DNA of 64,000 bases from NCBI GenBank assembly GCA_027972325.1, contig JAPMOS010000001.1, forward strand, positions 1,273,001 to 1,337,000. The letters run 5' to 3'. The notes under the pieces are model-generated. The model did no database searches, was not told the DNA's origin, and saw only the letters and a program-made list of their open reading frames with translations. The stretch is from Paratrimastix pyriformis. Taxonomy: Eukaryota; Preaxostyla; Paratrimastigidae. The translations under genes were made by a program, and so were the position numbers. Below, piece by piece: positions 27,097-38,654 of the stretch (within the stretch, counting starts at the first letter, position 1; each line of letters begins with the position of its first letter).

Positions 27097-30000
27097 GTGG
27101 CCAGACAGGGCATACAGGGGCAGACAGGGCAGGGCGGAGCACCGCCGGGCGGACAGAGCGTAAGAGCGAGAACCGGAGAGGGCCGTCACTCCTCCCCCTC
27201 CTCCTCCTCCTCCTCCTCCTCTCCCCCTCCCCGTGGTAGCGAGTGGGCCCGGGCGCCCATGTGGGCAGACCTGTAGCCCATCGAGGTGCCGGCCTCCTGG
27301 GCGAAGTAGATCCCTAGGGGAAGGGAGGAGGGGCACGAGCAGAATGAGCGGCGCCCCTCGACCGGACAGGGAGGGGAGGCGGAGGGAGGGCCCTGGTGGC
27401 TCGGGGGGAAAGGGGGGTGCCGGGCGCCGCGGACCCGAGCCGAAGGCGGCCCCGTGGGTCATGCGGTTTGTGCCGCTGAAGTTGCGGAGGCCCTGGCGGA
27501 GGATGGCGTGCCAGTTCTCGATGCCCGACCCGTGGAAGGCGAAGAAGCTGCCGTGCTCGCGCCGCTTGACGATGAACGAGCGCTCCTGCGGGTATCCCGC
27601 AGAGGTGAGGCGGAGGTGAGCCGAGACGCGTGCGAGGGCGAGGGCGAGGGCGAGGGCGAGGGCGAGGGCGAGGCACGGGTGTGAGGTGAGGTGAGGTGAG
27701 GTGAGGTGAGGTGAGAGGTGAGGTGAGGTGAGAGGCGAGGCGAGGTCTGGTGAGGTGAGATCAGATGCGAGGGGTGAGGTGAGGTGAGAGGTACGCGTGC
27801 GAGAGGCGGTGAGGCGAGGCGGGGCGAGGCGAGGCAGCCCCCCCGGTGGGATGGCCGGCGACAGCTGTGGGGGCCGCCGGGCCGGTGGGGGGCCGCGGTG
27901 GGGGCGCCGGGGGGGAGAAGGGCGGGCCTTTTCGGGGGGCGACGAGAGCATGATGAACTGGGCGCACGTGCCGGGGACGGGGATGTGGATGTCGGGGGGC
28001 AGGGCCACCAGGTAGGCCCGGTTGGAGGCCACCACCCAGCGGAGCATGGGGTAGATGCCCTCGTGGAGTTCGTCCAGGGCCCGCTTCAGCGAGGGGCCCC
28101 GGCCCTGGTCGTTCAGCCGCACAATGTCCTGCATCGCCCTGCAGCCCCACACCAACGGCCGGCCCCGCCCCGCCCCGCCCCGCCCCGCCCCGCCATCAGC
28201 CGAGCCGCCGCGCCCGCCAGGACCCAGAACCGAACCGACCACCGGGTCAGCACCCCCCACGCGGTGACGGTGCGGTGCGTGGCATGACGGTGGGGTGGGC
28301 GGGGCGGACGAGACGGAGGGGATCCGGTCGATGATGGTCATGACGTCCTCGTTCTTGTGCACCCCCGGCACGACGTCGGTGGGGAAGGGCTCCAGCTGCC
28401 GGCTGGCCCCGCACCCGAAGGCGGTCATGCTCACCAGGAAGTCCACAATCTCGGGCTCCTCCCGGATGCGGGCCGGCAGATCCTGCGTGACTGTGGGCCC
28501 CCCGCGATGGCCGCAAGGACACCACCACGAACCCCCATACGCGCATGCGGATGAGGGGATGCTGTGGGGCGGGGGCTGGGAGGCTGCGGCACAACCCGAG
28601 CAGAGAGGAGGCGTTGGGGGCATGCTGCATGCTGGGGGCATGCTGGGGGCATGCTGGGGGCATGCTGGGGGCATGCTGGGGGCATGCTGGGGGCATGCTG
28701 GGGGCATGCTGGGGGCATGCTGGGGGCATGCTGGGGGCATGCTGGGGGGGGCATGCTGGGGGCATGCTGGGGGCATGCTGGGGGCATGCTGGGGGCATGC
28801 TGGGGGGGCATGCTGGGGGGCATGCTGGGGGGCATGCTGGGGGGGGCATGCTGGGGGGCATGCTGGGGGCATGCTGGGGGCATGCTGGGGGCATGCTGGG
28901 GGCATGCTGGGGGCATGCTGGGGGGGCATGGAGCATGGGGCATGGAGCATGAGGAGCATGGGGCATGGAACACGGGGCATGGAACATGGGGCATGGAACA
29001 TGGGGCATGGAACATGGGGCATGGAACATGGGGCATGGAACATGGGGCATGGAACATGGCTGGGGCAGGGTGCGGACTGTCCATCTCGATGGACTGGAAG
29101 ACGCACAGGCCGGGCACGTCCCGGTCGCAGATGACGCACCTGCCCCCGGGGCCATGCAGACAGATGGGCGATGGGGCGGGAGGACGGGACCCGCACTGTG
29201 AGGATGCATTGATCGCCGCCGTGTGGCCCCACTCGGGTCGGTCGGGTGGCCAGGGGGACGGGCCATCATCCCGTCCGCCAGGCGAGCCGAGATCGGTGGT
29301 GGAGGCGATGGGGTGGGGGCGATGGGGTGGGGGCGAGGGGTGGGGGCGAGGGGTGGGGCGAGGGAGGGGCTGGCGGACCGGGCTGTGCAGTGGGTCAGGT
29401 ACTGCTCCACCATCAGCAGCAGCGATCCCATGTAGGAGATGTACGGCCGCGCCCCAGCCCGCCCGCCAGACCGCGCCGCGGCCGCTACGTGGCGGGACCG
29501 ACACGCGACAGGGGGGCACAGCAGAAGATGTTGAGCCCATTCGGGGGCGGGGCGGCGCAGGGGCAGACCAGGGGCTCGGGCCGAGGGGACCAGGGTGGCC
29601 GCCGCGACAGCCTCGGCCGTGCAGAGGTGCGCCTGGGCCACCGAGTACAGGTAGCAGGCCTCCTCACACACCGTGCGCGCCTCGGGCAGGAAGACCACGT
29701 CGCCCCGGCCCCCCGACCCGCCCCCGCTGCTTGGCAGGGGGCGCCGGGTGGTACGCTTGGTGGCGGGCCGGCTGGGCGCGGGCGTGGGCGCGGGTGCAGG
29801 GGCGGGTGCGGGGCTGGCCGAGGGCCTGGGCTTGTGCATCTGGGCCTGGATGGCCTCGGGCCCCACCTCGAAGACATGCGAAATGGCAGCCTGCACGCAG
29901 CCCCCGCCCAGCGGCGCGCCCAGCAGTATGACCCAAGCAGCGGCGTGTGGGCAGTATGACCCAAGCAGCGGCGTGTGGGCAGTATGACCCAAGCAGCGGC

Positions 30001-31484
30001 GTGTGGGCAGGATGGCAAATGCGCGATGGGGTGGCGACGAGGGCATGGGGGCCCATGGGCGCATGGGCGCATGGGGGCGAATGGGCGAATGGCGAATGGG
30101 GGCGGCGTCGCAAATGGGGGCGGACATCGGCCCGGAGGGGCCCCTGGGTCTCTGGGCACCAGTCGGCCACGACCGCCTCGGCGATGGCCATGGCGATGCC
30201 CACCTCCTGCATGGCGGCCAGCACATGCTGCCGGCTCTCGAACCCGCTTGCTGGCGGGGGAGGGCGGGGCGCCGCGGGGGTCGGCGTCGGGGTGCGCGCC
30301 TGCTGGCCGGCGAACTGGGCAGCCAGCTCGCCCACCTTGGCGATCAGACCGTCAGGCAGCACCTGCCCCGGCAGTGGCCGCGGCCCAGTCAGATCGGATG
30401 GTTGTGGTCACACCCACCCATCCACCCACCCATCCACCCACAGACACAAGACACAGGCCAGACACACAGACACACAGACACACGGCCAACACTTCTCCTC
30501 CACACCCTCGTGCCCGGGGGGGCGCGGCGGACCAGGTCGAGGGGCACCCCCAGGGCCGAGCCGGGCCATGTGGCGCGGATGTGCTTGTTGAGCCGGTCCA
30601 CCACGGACCACTGCAGCACCCCGAAGGGCCGCTTGGTCGGCTGGCCAACCTGCACCGCGCACAGCCCGCCACGCGGTGCAGCGATCAGAGGGCGCCACGA
30701 ATGGCGGGTGGTGGTGGGCGGACCCCGAGTTCGGCCCAGGGCAGCTGGTAGCAGGTGACCCGGGGCGGGGTGGTCGAGAGGAAGGACGGGCCGCTCAGCT
30801 CCAGCTCGATGACGATGGCCTGCTCGGGGTTCACCCGCCAGGCCATGGCAGCCACGGGCGAGAGAAACTCCAGCGGCACCCCCATCCGGACAATCGCGGT
30901 GTCAGCTGCCGATGATCCGTAATGGGCGAGGTGAGGCGCACCTTCCCCCGGGGGGAGAGCAGACCCCTTCGGAGGCACTCGATCACCGAGTGCATGTACG
31001 GGAATTCAGCTCGGGTGTCGTCAACAGCGCATTTGAGCTGGGCCCAGGACATCTCGATCTCGTCCTCGTCATCCTCGGCGGACTCCACATCGATGTCTTC
31101 CGGGACGTGCGCCGGGGTCACTGGTGTGGTCGCACTGGTGGTAGCAGATGCCGATGCTCCTGTGTCAGGTGGCCTCCCAAAGAGAGTCTGAGTGGATGAT
31201 GATGAGACGGCGCAACATAGGGTCCAGACATTTATGACTCGAGAAAAAGCAGCTTGAACCGTTGGAGCCGAAAATTGCATCATACCATCAGGCAGTTCTG
31301 CGGAAAATACCATATATTCCCCTCCCTTAGGGTAGCTTTCTGGCAGAATAAAAGAAATCGGCTCACTCTTCCCACGAACCGAAAAGTTGATGGTTGTATC
31401 ATCCAAAGCCAATGGAGGAATAACCTCTGAGTGAGAGGCCTGAATTTCGGCCAATACAGCTGGGAACCCGCTCCGCCAAGCCAT
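26142..31484 (-). CDS. PARP6/PARP8-like ADP-ribosyltransferase
   Basis: This is a member of the poly(ADP-ribose) polymerase superfamily, closest in motif order to PARP6/PARP8, which add single ADP-ribose units. The N-terminal part, from MAWRSGFPAVL at 31484, includes a UBC/RWD-like stretch (SEPISFILPESYPKGGEYMV) and an acidic segment. In the catalytic region I see FIMLSSPPEKA (about 27925-27960), SFFAFHGSGIENWHAILRQG (about 27490-27555), THGAAFG, GIYFAQEAGTSMGYR (about 27250-27310) and VLPGDGLCECLNINRD (about 26930-26980). His of FHGS and Tyr of GIYFA are the NAD-binding pair. A third catalytic Glu is not obvious, as expected for mono-ADP-ribosyl enzymes. Many introns carry satellites. The 3' end is uncertain; the last clear coding block ends RGIRKITADPEPT near 26390. 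The start may lie further upstream. Confidence 0.8.
26641..26893 (-). repeat. GGGC tetranucleotide array, 250 bp, in a PARP intron
   Basis: A nearly pure GGGC array (CCCG on the gene strand) of about 60 units with rare AGGC variants and three single-base slips fills a PARP intron. The G-rich strand could form quadruplexes. Confidence 0.85.
27059..27095 (-). repeat. Poly(G) run, poly(C) on the PARP sense strand
   Basis: An uninterrupted run of 37 G lies about 30 bases before the CAG acceptor of the exon starting LDDPRDPAM, when read on the minus strand. Confidence 0.8.
27637..27790 (-). repeat. GAGGGC and GTGAG short tandem repeats in a PARP intron
   Basis: Six GAGGGC units (27637-27672) are followed by GGTGA pentamer clusters (about 27680-27725 and 27770-27790). 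Confidence 0.65.
28617..29060 (-). repeat. Intronic GCATGC minisatellites (12-mer and 14-mer) in PARP
   Basis: Positions 28617-28927 hold about 25 copies of GGGGGCATGCTG with one to three extra G in some. Positions 28928-29058 hold about nine copies of a GGGGCATGGAACAT-type 14-mer. The array reads CAGCATGCCCCC on the gene strand. The translated frames merely repeat short peptides and no function is implied. The units abut without unique spacers, so this is not a CRISPR array. Confidence 0.9.
29920..30010 (-). repeat. Three direct repeats of about 30 bases in a PARP intron
   Basis: CAGTATGACCCAAGCAGCGG followed by CGTGTGGG occurs three times in tandem between 29922 and 30009. Confidence 0.8.
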
Positions 31485-31553
31485 GCTGAGCAAATGGTCG
31501 GTTGAAAGGCGGATGAGTCAGCTTCCCCTTTGGGGTTTTTCTCACAATAATTG
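31485..31553. promoter_or_regulatory. 70-bp divergent spacer, PARP and TAF4
   Basis: Only 69 bp separate the PARP ATG (minus, 31484) from the TAF4 ATG (plus, 31554). Both promoters and both 5' leaders must share or overlap this space, unless the PARP start lies further out. No TATA box is seen. Confidence 0.45.
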
Positions 31554-33041
31554 ATGGCAGAACAACGCACCCCTGGCCCAGCCCACCCGGGCGTGCCGGC
31601 TCTTTCAATCAACATTGGCGACCAGTTTATTATGCGTCGAAAAATGTCCAACATTGCTGCGAGCATGGGAGTGAATGAAATCTCAGATGACACTATTCTT
31701 GCGATGAACCTTGCTCTCCAGGTTTTTTAATCACACACATTACTTTTCAATCTTACCCTTGAACAGTCCCGATTGAAAAATTTGCTCATGGACTGCATTC
31801 AACTGAGCAATATCCGGCGTCAGGCCGACCTCGAAATGAGCTTGTTTCCCTACCTAAACCGACCGCGAAAGCACAGAACCTTCTTTCGGCAACTTCCACC
31901 GAAGAATCCACGCATTGACTATAATGGTTCGTCTTTTTGCCCCTTCCCAAGTCCGCCGACCCACCCCCTCGCCCTCACCTCCCCAGGGACGCCTTTTGTG
32001 GAGGAGGCGGACGAGGAGGAAGAGCCGCCAGCGCCCCCTGCCGAGAACCCCCCCGAAACCGACCGCCCATTGTACAAAACCATGGCCGTTCAGGTCCGAC
32101 CGTCCATGCCCTTCGCGCCCCCTCCAGACCTCACACCTGCTCCCCCCCAGGTGCAGCAGCCGACGGTCCCCGTCCCGCAGCCGCCCCAGCCGGGTGGTCC
32201 GCCCGGATTCCTTTTCGTGGGGGAGGACGAGTGCCCTTCAGACGAGGTGGCCCAGCTGCCGCCCCTGTTCGCCTTCGCCCCGCTGCCCCCGCCGGCCACC
32301 AGCCCGCCCCTCCCGCCGATCCTCTTCCCGCCCCCCGACAATGGCTGGCTCGACGGGCTGGCCGCGGCCCCCGCCCCACCACCGCCCCACCACCGCCCCC
32401 ACCACCGCCCCACCACCGCCCCCACCACCGCCCCCGCTGGGGCTGTCCAGGGAGCCACCCTTCCCCCATCCCCACCCCTTGCCGCGCCACTTGGCCCGGC
32501 ACCGGCCCCCCAGCCGGGGCTGATCGCCCTTGGGGGACCTGACCGTGCCCCCGTCCAGCCTGCCGGCCCCCCACAGCCCGCAGCTGCCCGCCCGCTCGCA
32601 GGGGCCGACCCGACCCTGACGGCCGCCCCCCTGGTGGGTGTGCCCCCGGCCGGGTTGCCGGGGCCCGTCAGGGGGCTGCAGCAGGCCCAGGAACACATGC
32701 TCCGCCTCGCCCAGGCGGCCCGCCAGCCGGCCGCGCCCCACGCGGGGGGCCCCATGGCCCCGGGGGGCCGGCGGCTCTTCCCGGCCAACCCCACCGCCGC
32801 GGGCGCGCCCACCAGCGCCGCGGGGCCCGCCAGCAGCGCCGGGGGTGGGGGGGCCTCGGCCGAGGTGGCCATGGTGACGATGCGCGACGTGCTGGCGGCC
32901 CTGGAGCTGGGGCCCCATCTGCTCATGCAGGACGCCCAGGCGGCTCTGCCCCTCCGGGAGCGCTGCCTGGCGGCCCTCTGCCGGGCGGACAGTCAGGAGC
33001 AGCCCGCAGCCCCGCCCGCCCCGGCGCCGCCCTTCCCCTAA
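31554..33041 (+). CDS. TAF4: TAF4-like TFIID subunit
   Basis: TAF4 is a histone-fold subunit of the general transcription factor TFIID in the nucleus; it pairs with TAF12. Exon 1 (31554-31721) encodes DQFIMRRKMSNIAASMGVNE and ISDDTILAMNLALQ. The exon from 31767 continues SRLKNLLMDCIQLSNIRRQ. This helix series matches the conserved C-terminal TAF4 region (kernel, then VSHAxQxRL, then ISxHR). The middle, from about 31980 to 32860, is Pro/Ala-rich. The end, VAMVTMRDVLAALELGPHLL, matches the closing TAF4 helix beginning with a TLRDLIF-like motif. The protein stops at TAA 33039. The first intron is 45 nt with a rarer GTTTT donor. A second intron from 31925 to about 31987 (GTTCG..CAG) is possible without changing frame. 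The long N-terminal half of metazoan TAF4 is missing. Confidence 0.75.
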
Positions 33042-33228
33042 CCGCCCCGCGCTCGTGTTTTTGCGGGGGCTGGGACAAGACGACCCGTGTTCATCGAGTC
33101 ACCTTGGAGCGGGCGCGCAAGTGAGTGAGTGATGATGAGGGAGGGGACTGGGGCTGTGCCCGCGGAGGAGGAGGAGGAGGAGGAGGAGGAGGAGGAGGAG
33201 GGAGGGGGGAGCAAGCGAGGGAGGGAAG

Positions 33229-35581
33229 TCAGTGCCCCAGGACGACCACTCGATCGGGTGGCGGGGCCACGATGAGCGCTTGGCCCTGGCCCCCGGCGCG
33301 CCCATTGCCTCCCCCCGAGTGGCCCTGTGGGGCCGGGGCCGGGGCGGGCCACCCCGCGGCTGCCGCTGCAGCCTGGTAGGCGAGGCACTGCTCGTGCAGC
33401 AAGATCTCCAGCGCCCGCCGGGCCTCCCGCTGCTCCTGCAGGAGCCGCTCCCAGCCCGCCGGGGGGGCGGCGAAGGGTGCCGAGGCCGGGGCCGAGGGGC
33501 AGGCGGGCAGCAGAGGGGCCGGGGACGGGGGCCCGGGGAATGGGGGAAGATGGCCCATGGGTGACGCCCAGCTGGCCAGGGCCGGGGCCGAGGCCGCCGG
33601 GGGGACGGAGGCCATCGGGAGGACGGGGACCATCGGGAGGACGGGGGCCGCCAGGGGGGGAAGCAGCAGGGGCGGCAGGGGGGCTGCTGGGGCCGGGTGG
33701 GGGTTCGGAGAGGGGAAGAGGCTCGGTGCCATGGTGGTGGGGCTCCCGGGCGGGCGTGGGGGCGGCGGCGGCGGCGGGGGGCAGCTGGGCGTCGGCGAGG
33801 ATGCCGGCGAGGGCGGCTGGGCGGCCAGGGGCCGCATGGGCGGGGGGCAGCTGGCCACCCGGGCGGGGGGTGCCGGCGCGCTGGCGGCGGCCAGCAGAGC
33901 GGCTTGTGGGCGCAAATCGCCCCCGGCGAGGGGCGGCGGGGGCCCGTGGCGCAGGTAGCCGGCCCCGAGGCAGTGCGGGCACATGGCCAGCCCCCGCGGC
34001 CGGGCCGCCACGATGGCGCCGCCCATGCCCGCGCCCATGCTCATGCCCATGCCCGCGCCCATGCTCATGCCCATGCCCGCGCCCATGCCCCCGCCGCCCG
34101 TCACGGGGATCGGAATGGGCGACTGGCGACCCGCCAGGACGCGGAGGATGGAGGGGACGGCGGGCGGGGGCATGACGGGGCCGCCCAGGAATGCCAGGAT
34201 CTTGAGCAGCTGGCTGGCGGTGGGCCGGTGGGCCGGGTCGACCGAGAGCAGCGCCAGGATGCAGTCCGTCTGCACCAACCACGCGAGGCCCGAGTCAGTG
34301 GGGCTGGTGACGACTGGGCGGCCGGGGGGGAGGCAGACCTCGGCGGGGTAGCGGGCTTGGAAGGACCGGGGCAGGGAGCCCTCCTTGACCTCCTTCAGCA
34401 CCCGGACCCGCTCCATCCCTGCGGCCCAACAGCCACCGGCACCACGAGCAGCCCCCAGGGCACCGGTCAAGCGGCTGCGGGTGTGCGGCAACATCGGCCA
34501 GGGTGGTGACGGGCGGGGCGGGGCGGGGCGGACCGGTGGCGAAGGGGCAGAGGAGCTCGAAGAGGATGACCCCCAGGCTGTAGAGGTCGGTCGAGGGCCC
34601 GTACTGGTGCGAGCGCAGCTGCTCGGGGCTCGAGTAGACCCACGTGCCCGGGCCTGCCCACCAACCCCACGCCAACCGCCGCCCCGCGGCGGACGTCATT
34701 CGACGGGCAACCGGAGGGGGAGCGTCCGTCCATGGGCAAGCAGGTGGGTGGGTGGCGGGGTGGGTGGCGGGGTGGGTGGCGGGGTGGGTGGCGGGGTGGG
34801 TGGGCATTTGCGGACCCTTGGACATCTCGAAGAGCTCTTCGTCCTCGTCCTCCTCGTCGTTGTCGTCCTGGTCGGGGACGGGCCCAGCCTGCCCGCGAGC
34901 AGGGGTGGCCAAGGAGGGAGGGGCAGGCGAGGGGGGGCCGGGCTCCGTGTGAGGCGCCTGGGGGCGGGCGGCAGCTGCCCTGGGGGGCGAAGCGAGGGGG
35001 CCCGCGCTGGGGGATGGGGGGTGTTCCTTGATGACCACCCGCCGCTCCACCCGGCGGGGCGGGGGCGGCAGCGCGGGCAGCACCAGGGGCGAGCCGCTGG
35101 GCGGGGGTTGGCCGCAGTCGCGGTCGCGGGGGGATGCGGACCCCCGGGGCGAGGGGCCTTCCGGGCGGGGGGACCCGACGGGTGGGGTGGCCGAGGTGGA
35201 GGCCGAGGCCGAGGCGGAGGTGGTGGCGGGTGGCGGGTGACGTGGCGGCGTGGCGGGTGGTGGCGCGGTAGGTGAGCGCCTGGGCGAGGCGGCCGGGGGC
35301 CCGGCCGAGGAGGCCGACGAGCGGCTGCCCGAGGGGACCGAGGCGATCTTGGGGCCCCCCGGGGCCAGGGCCGGGGCCGGGGCTGGGTAGTAGGGGTGCT
35401 CCTGCTCGGCCCGCAGGAAGCGCGACAGGCCGAAGTCGCCGATCTTGGCGATGACCGTCGTGCCGCTCTCGCACAGGAAGATGTTCCCCTGCAACGGCCC
35501 AACGGCCAACAAACAGGGGCGAGGGCGGGGGCGGGTGATGAGCCCGCGCAGACGGATGAATCCGCCGACTGTGCCGCCGGG

Positions 35582-35613
<32 letters not shown>

Positions 35614-38000
35614 GGGGGGCGGACCGGCTTCAGGTCCCTGTGGACGACACCCCGCTCGTGGAGGTGCGCCAGGCCGGCGACAATCTACGGGGCCGGCAGG
35701 CCCAGCAGCCCATATGTGAGCAACCACAAGGAGAAGCGGGGGGGGGAGGGGGGAGGGAGGTACTGCGCTTTGGCAGATGAGGGCCGGCCGACCTGGGCGA
35801 AGATTTTCCGCGCCTGGCGGTCGCGCTCGGCGGGGTCGGTCCGCACGTTGTCCGACAGCCAGTCCGACAGGGTCCGCTGCCCGGCCCGTGGCATGAGCAT
35901 GATGATCGAGTGAGAGGATCGTTCAAATGGTGAGAGGGAGGGAGAGGGATGGAGAGGGAGAGGGATGGAGAGGGAGGGAAAGAGAGGGGCGGTGACCGAC
36001 CGGGCCGCAGAGCTCGGTCTGGATGCAGAGGAAGCAGCAGGATCCCTTGGCCGTGGGCAGGTTGTACGGGTTCAGCCCCGGCGGCGGCCGCTGGGCCACC
36101 AGGGCGCGGGCCCGGTCCCACGAGCGGCCCGAAGACGCGGAGCCGCCCGTCCGCCCCCGTCCGGCCGAGGCCTCCTTGCCGCCAGCCCTGCCGCCATCCT
36201 CGCCCTCCTCCTCGCCGTCCTCCTCCTCTTCTTCTTCCTCCTCCTCTTCTTCATTCCCGTCCTCCTCCTCGTCCTCGGGGCCCACTGAGCTGGCGCGGGA
36301 CCGGGACCGGGACCGGGAGGGTGGCTGGGCGGACTGCGATGGGACGGAAGGTGTCCCGGGGACCCGGGCGAAGACGACCCCACAGGACTCGTCGGCGCTG
36401 GTCAGGGACGCGGCCGATGCGGACGGGTCCAGACCGCCAGGCGCCTCCTCGCCCTCCTCGCCCTCCTCGTCATCATCCTCGTCATCATCCTCGCCCTCCT
36501 CCTCCTCCTCGCCCTCCTCCTCGCCCTCCTCGGCTTCCTCTTCGCCCTCCTCATCGTCAGCGGAATCGTGAAAGGGCTTCGCCTCCTCGTCATCGCGCCC
36601 AGACAGGCCGCGCCGCTGCGGTGGCCCTCGGGACGGCAGAGCTCGGGACCGGGACCGGGCGGCAGGGCCAGGGCCATCGCTGCACCCGTCCCCGTCCCCG
36701 TTCCCACCTCCGCCTTGGCCGGTGCTGCTCGCCTCGCCGTCTGTCGGCTCTTCGGTGTTGGCCGAGCGCTCCTCCTCCTCCTCCTCCTCCTCATCATCAT
36801 CATTTTTCGCCTGGCCGCCACGAGCCCGCCTGAGGCCGTTGGAGGGCCCGCGCTTGCCCGTTGGGAGCTGGTGGGGGATCCCGGCCGCCGGGAGCAGCAG
36901 CCCCTTGAGGCCGCCCAGGCACTGGCCCCGCTGGGCGCCGGGCTCCATGAGGGGCAGCAGGGAGGAGGCCGACGAGACCGAGTTGGCCGGGCTGGGGCTG
37001 GGCGGGGCGGGGCTCGCCGGGCTGGGGCTCGCCGGGCTGGGGCTGGGCGGCGAGGATGAGGTCGCCGTGCGGGCCTGCACCGGAGGCGAGGGCGGGGCCA
37101 TGGGCGGGCTGTGGGCCGACGGTGAGCGGGCCGGCATGGTGTGCACCTGCACGGCCCCGGGCTCCTCGCTGCTACTGGCAAACGTCCAGCCGACAGGACC
37201 GTCGCCATCATTCGCCGCCTTTCGGTGGCGGCCCCGCCCAGACGATGAGGAGGCCGGGGCGCGCCAGCGAGATGATCGGGACTGACTGTGGGCGGCGTTG
37301 GAGGAGCCGTGGCGCCGTGAGGTGGACCCGGCCTTGGGGCGGAGGGGCTTCTTCGGGGAGGACGCCGAGCGGGTCATGCAGTGCGCTCCACCTGCCAGTC
37401 GCCGCTTGGCACCAGCTCCCGGGATGCTCTTCAGGGCAGCGCTGATGATCGCCGAGGGTTCTGGCGCGGGGGGGTCGATGTGGGATCAGCCCAGGCCATC
37501 GAAACAGACCGGGTCCTTCCAGCCAGCTATTGTAATAACGAACCACGTTCGGGTGTTCGAGGCGACTCAACGCAAGCACCTCCCGCCGGATGTGAGAGTA
37601 CTACAAGCGGGTGCTTCAGTGGATAGGACGGAAGCAACCAGACTTTCTCGCTTCTGGAGAGCAGTTCGTTGGGGGTCAATCGGATTTTTTTGATCGCGTA
37701 CATGCATCCGTCCAACAAGTTGTGGCACCGGTAGACAGTACCAAACCCGCCTCGACCAACAGCATTAATCGTGATGAACTCAGTTGTCGATCGGGGACGC
37801 GAAAACAACAAGGGGAAGTTGTGAGATTGGGTTTTCCGGAGAGATAAATACTCCTCCAGGAAATCCGAGTTGGAGAACTGGGACGCACTCTGGCGACAGA
37901 GCGTCTCAAAGGAGTTTGTACCCTGAGCGAGAATCTCTAGAAGCACAAGCAAAAGTCCGTCATGTTGGTTTAGCTTATGCCTCGCAAAAAAATCATTCAT
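33229..38000 (-). CDS. eIF2-alpha kinase (PEK/HRI/GCN2-type)
   Basis: This cytosolic stress kinase would phosphorylate Ser51 of eIF2-alpha to slow translation. It starts MNDFFARHKLNQHDG at 38000. The P-loop is VGRGGFGTVYRCH with MYAIKKIRL carrying the ATP-binding Lys. LSRLEHPNVVRYYNSWLEG (about 37520-37580) is diagnostic of eIF2-alpha kinases. A long acidic and Ser-rich insert follows between N-lobe strands (about 36080-37200), as is usual in this family but unusually acidic here. Then come AHLHERGVVHRDLKP, a GNIFLCESG exon, KIGDFGLSRFL, a second Pro-rich insert, and GTWVYSSPEQLRSHQYGPST with DLYSLGVILFELLCPF. DPAHRPTASQLLKIL closes the C-lobe. The tail is Ala/Pro/Gly-rich to TGA at 33229. 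No transmembrane segment, GCN2 HisRS domain or RWD domain was seen, so HRI-like or unassigned. Confidence 0.85.
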
Positions 38001-38087
38001 CGATCGTTGGCGAATTCAACAGGGCGGTTCCCCTGCGAAGGGGCCTTGAACCCGTGCACTTTCGACTCCGCCGCGTTCGGTCCGACG

Positions 38088-38615
38088 ATGACATCACGCC
38101 GACGGACGCCTGAGCCCTCTGGCACAGCCGATCAGAAGTGGGTTCAATCTCTTCTCGATGATTCGAACAAGAAATATGCTTCTTTTCTCTCCCACTTCGC
38201 CGAGGCATTCTTGATGCAATCGGACGCAGATCGGGCTCGTCCCGCTCTCCGAGGAACACTCGTAAATACCCTTAGTGCAGACGAAGAGTCTTTGCGCTTC
38301 ATCCAGTCCGGATTTGAGGACGCCAAAAGTCGCCGTTGCATCCCGGCCTTTGAGATTGACGGGGAGTCCGAGGCGCAATGGGCCATGAAAATTCTCTTTC
38401 AGTCTGCATATCGACACTACGTGGGAAGCGAATGCCTGACTTGGCCCACCGACGAGAGCGATCGGACTGGGGTGCGCAAGAAGGGCACTCCCCTGCTGTC
38501 CTTCAGCAAGCGGGACCTGGCCGTGCTGGGATTCGTCGCGTTTGTGACTGTCTTTGGGATGCTGGCTGCCTTTTTTGGTAAGCCCTGGATTAATAAGTTC
38601 ATCCATTTGCCCTAA
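38088..38615 (+). CDS. Tail-anchored membrane protein, unknown
   Basis: This intronless frame of 176 codons starts MTSRRRTPEPSGTADQKW at 38088. An earlier ATG at 37977 (MPRKKIIHRS) is in the same frame but lies inside the divergent kinase 5' region, so I prefer the later one. The soluble part is helical, with LDDSNKKYASFLSHFAEAFL and EAQWAMKILFQSAYRHYVG. One hydrophobic helix near the C-terminus, LAVLGFVAFVTVFGMLAAFF, followed by GKPWINKFIHLP, makes it a candidate tail-anchored protein of ER or outer organelle membrane. I do not recognise the family. It meets ORC1/CDC6 tail to tail with only 39 bp between stop codons. Confidence 0.6.
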   Translation: MTSRRRTPEPSGTADQKWVQSLLDDSNKKYASFLSHFAEAFLMQSDADRARPALRGTLVNTLSADEESLRFIQSGFEDAKSRRCIPAFEIDGESEAQWAMKILFQSAYRHYVGSECLTWPTDESDRTGVRKKGTPLLSFSKRDLAVLGFVAFVTVFGMLAAFFGKPWINKFIHLP

Positions 38616-38654
38616 GAAGCGGAGCGGCCGCCGATGGATTGTTTACGAGTGGGG

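Noticed and set aside
28617-29060. Possible CRISPR array
   Set aside because: The 12- and 14-base units abut directly without unique spacers, lie in a eukaryotic intron, and have no cas genes nearby.
28564-29931. Long open frame of repeated GMLGACWGHA peptides
   Set aside because: It is the translation of a tandem repeat on the strand opposite the PARP gene. Repeats whose unit length is a multiple of three stay open by chance.
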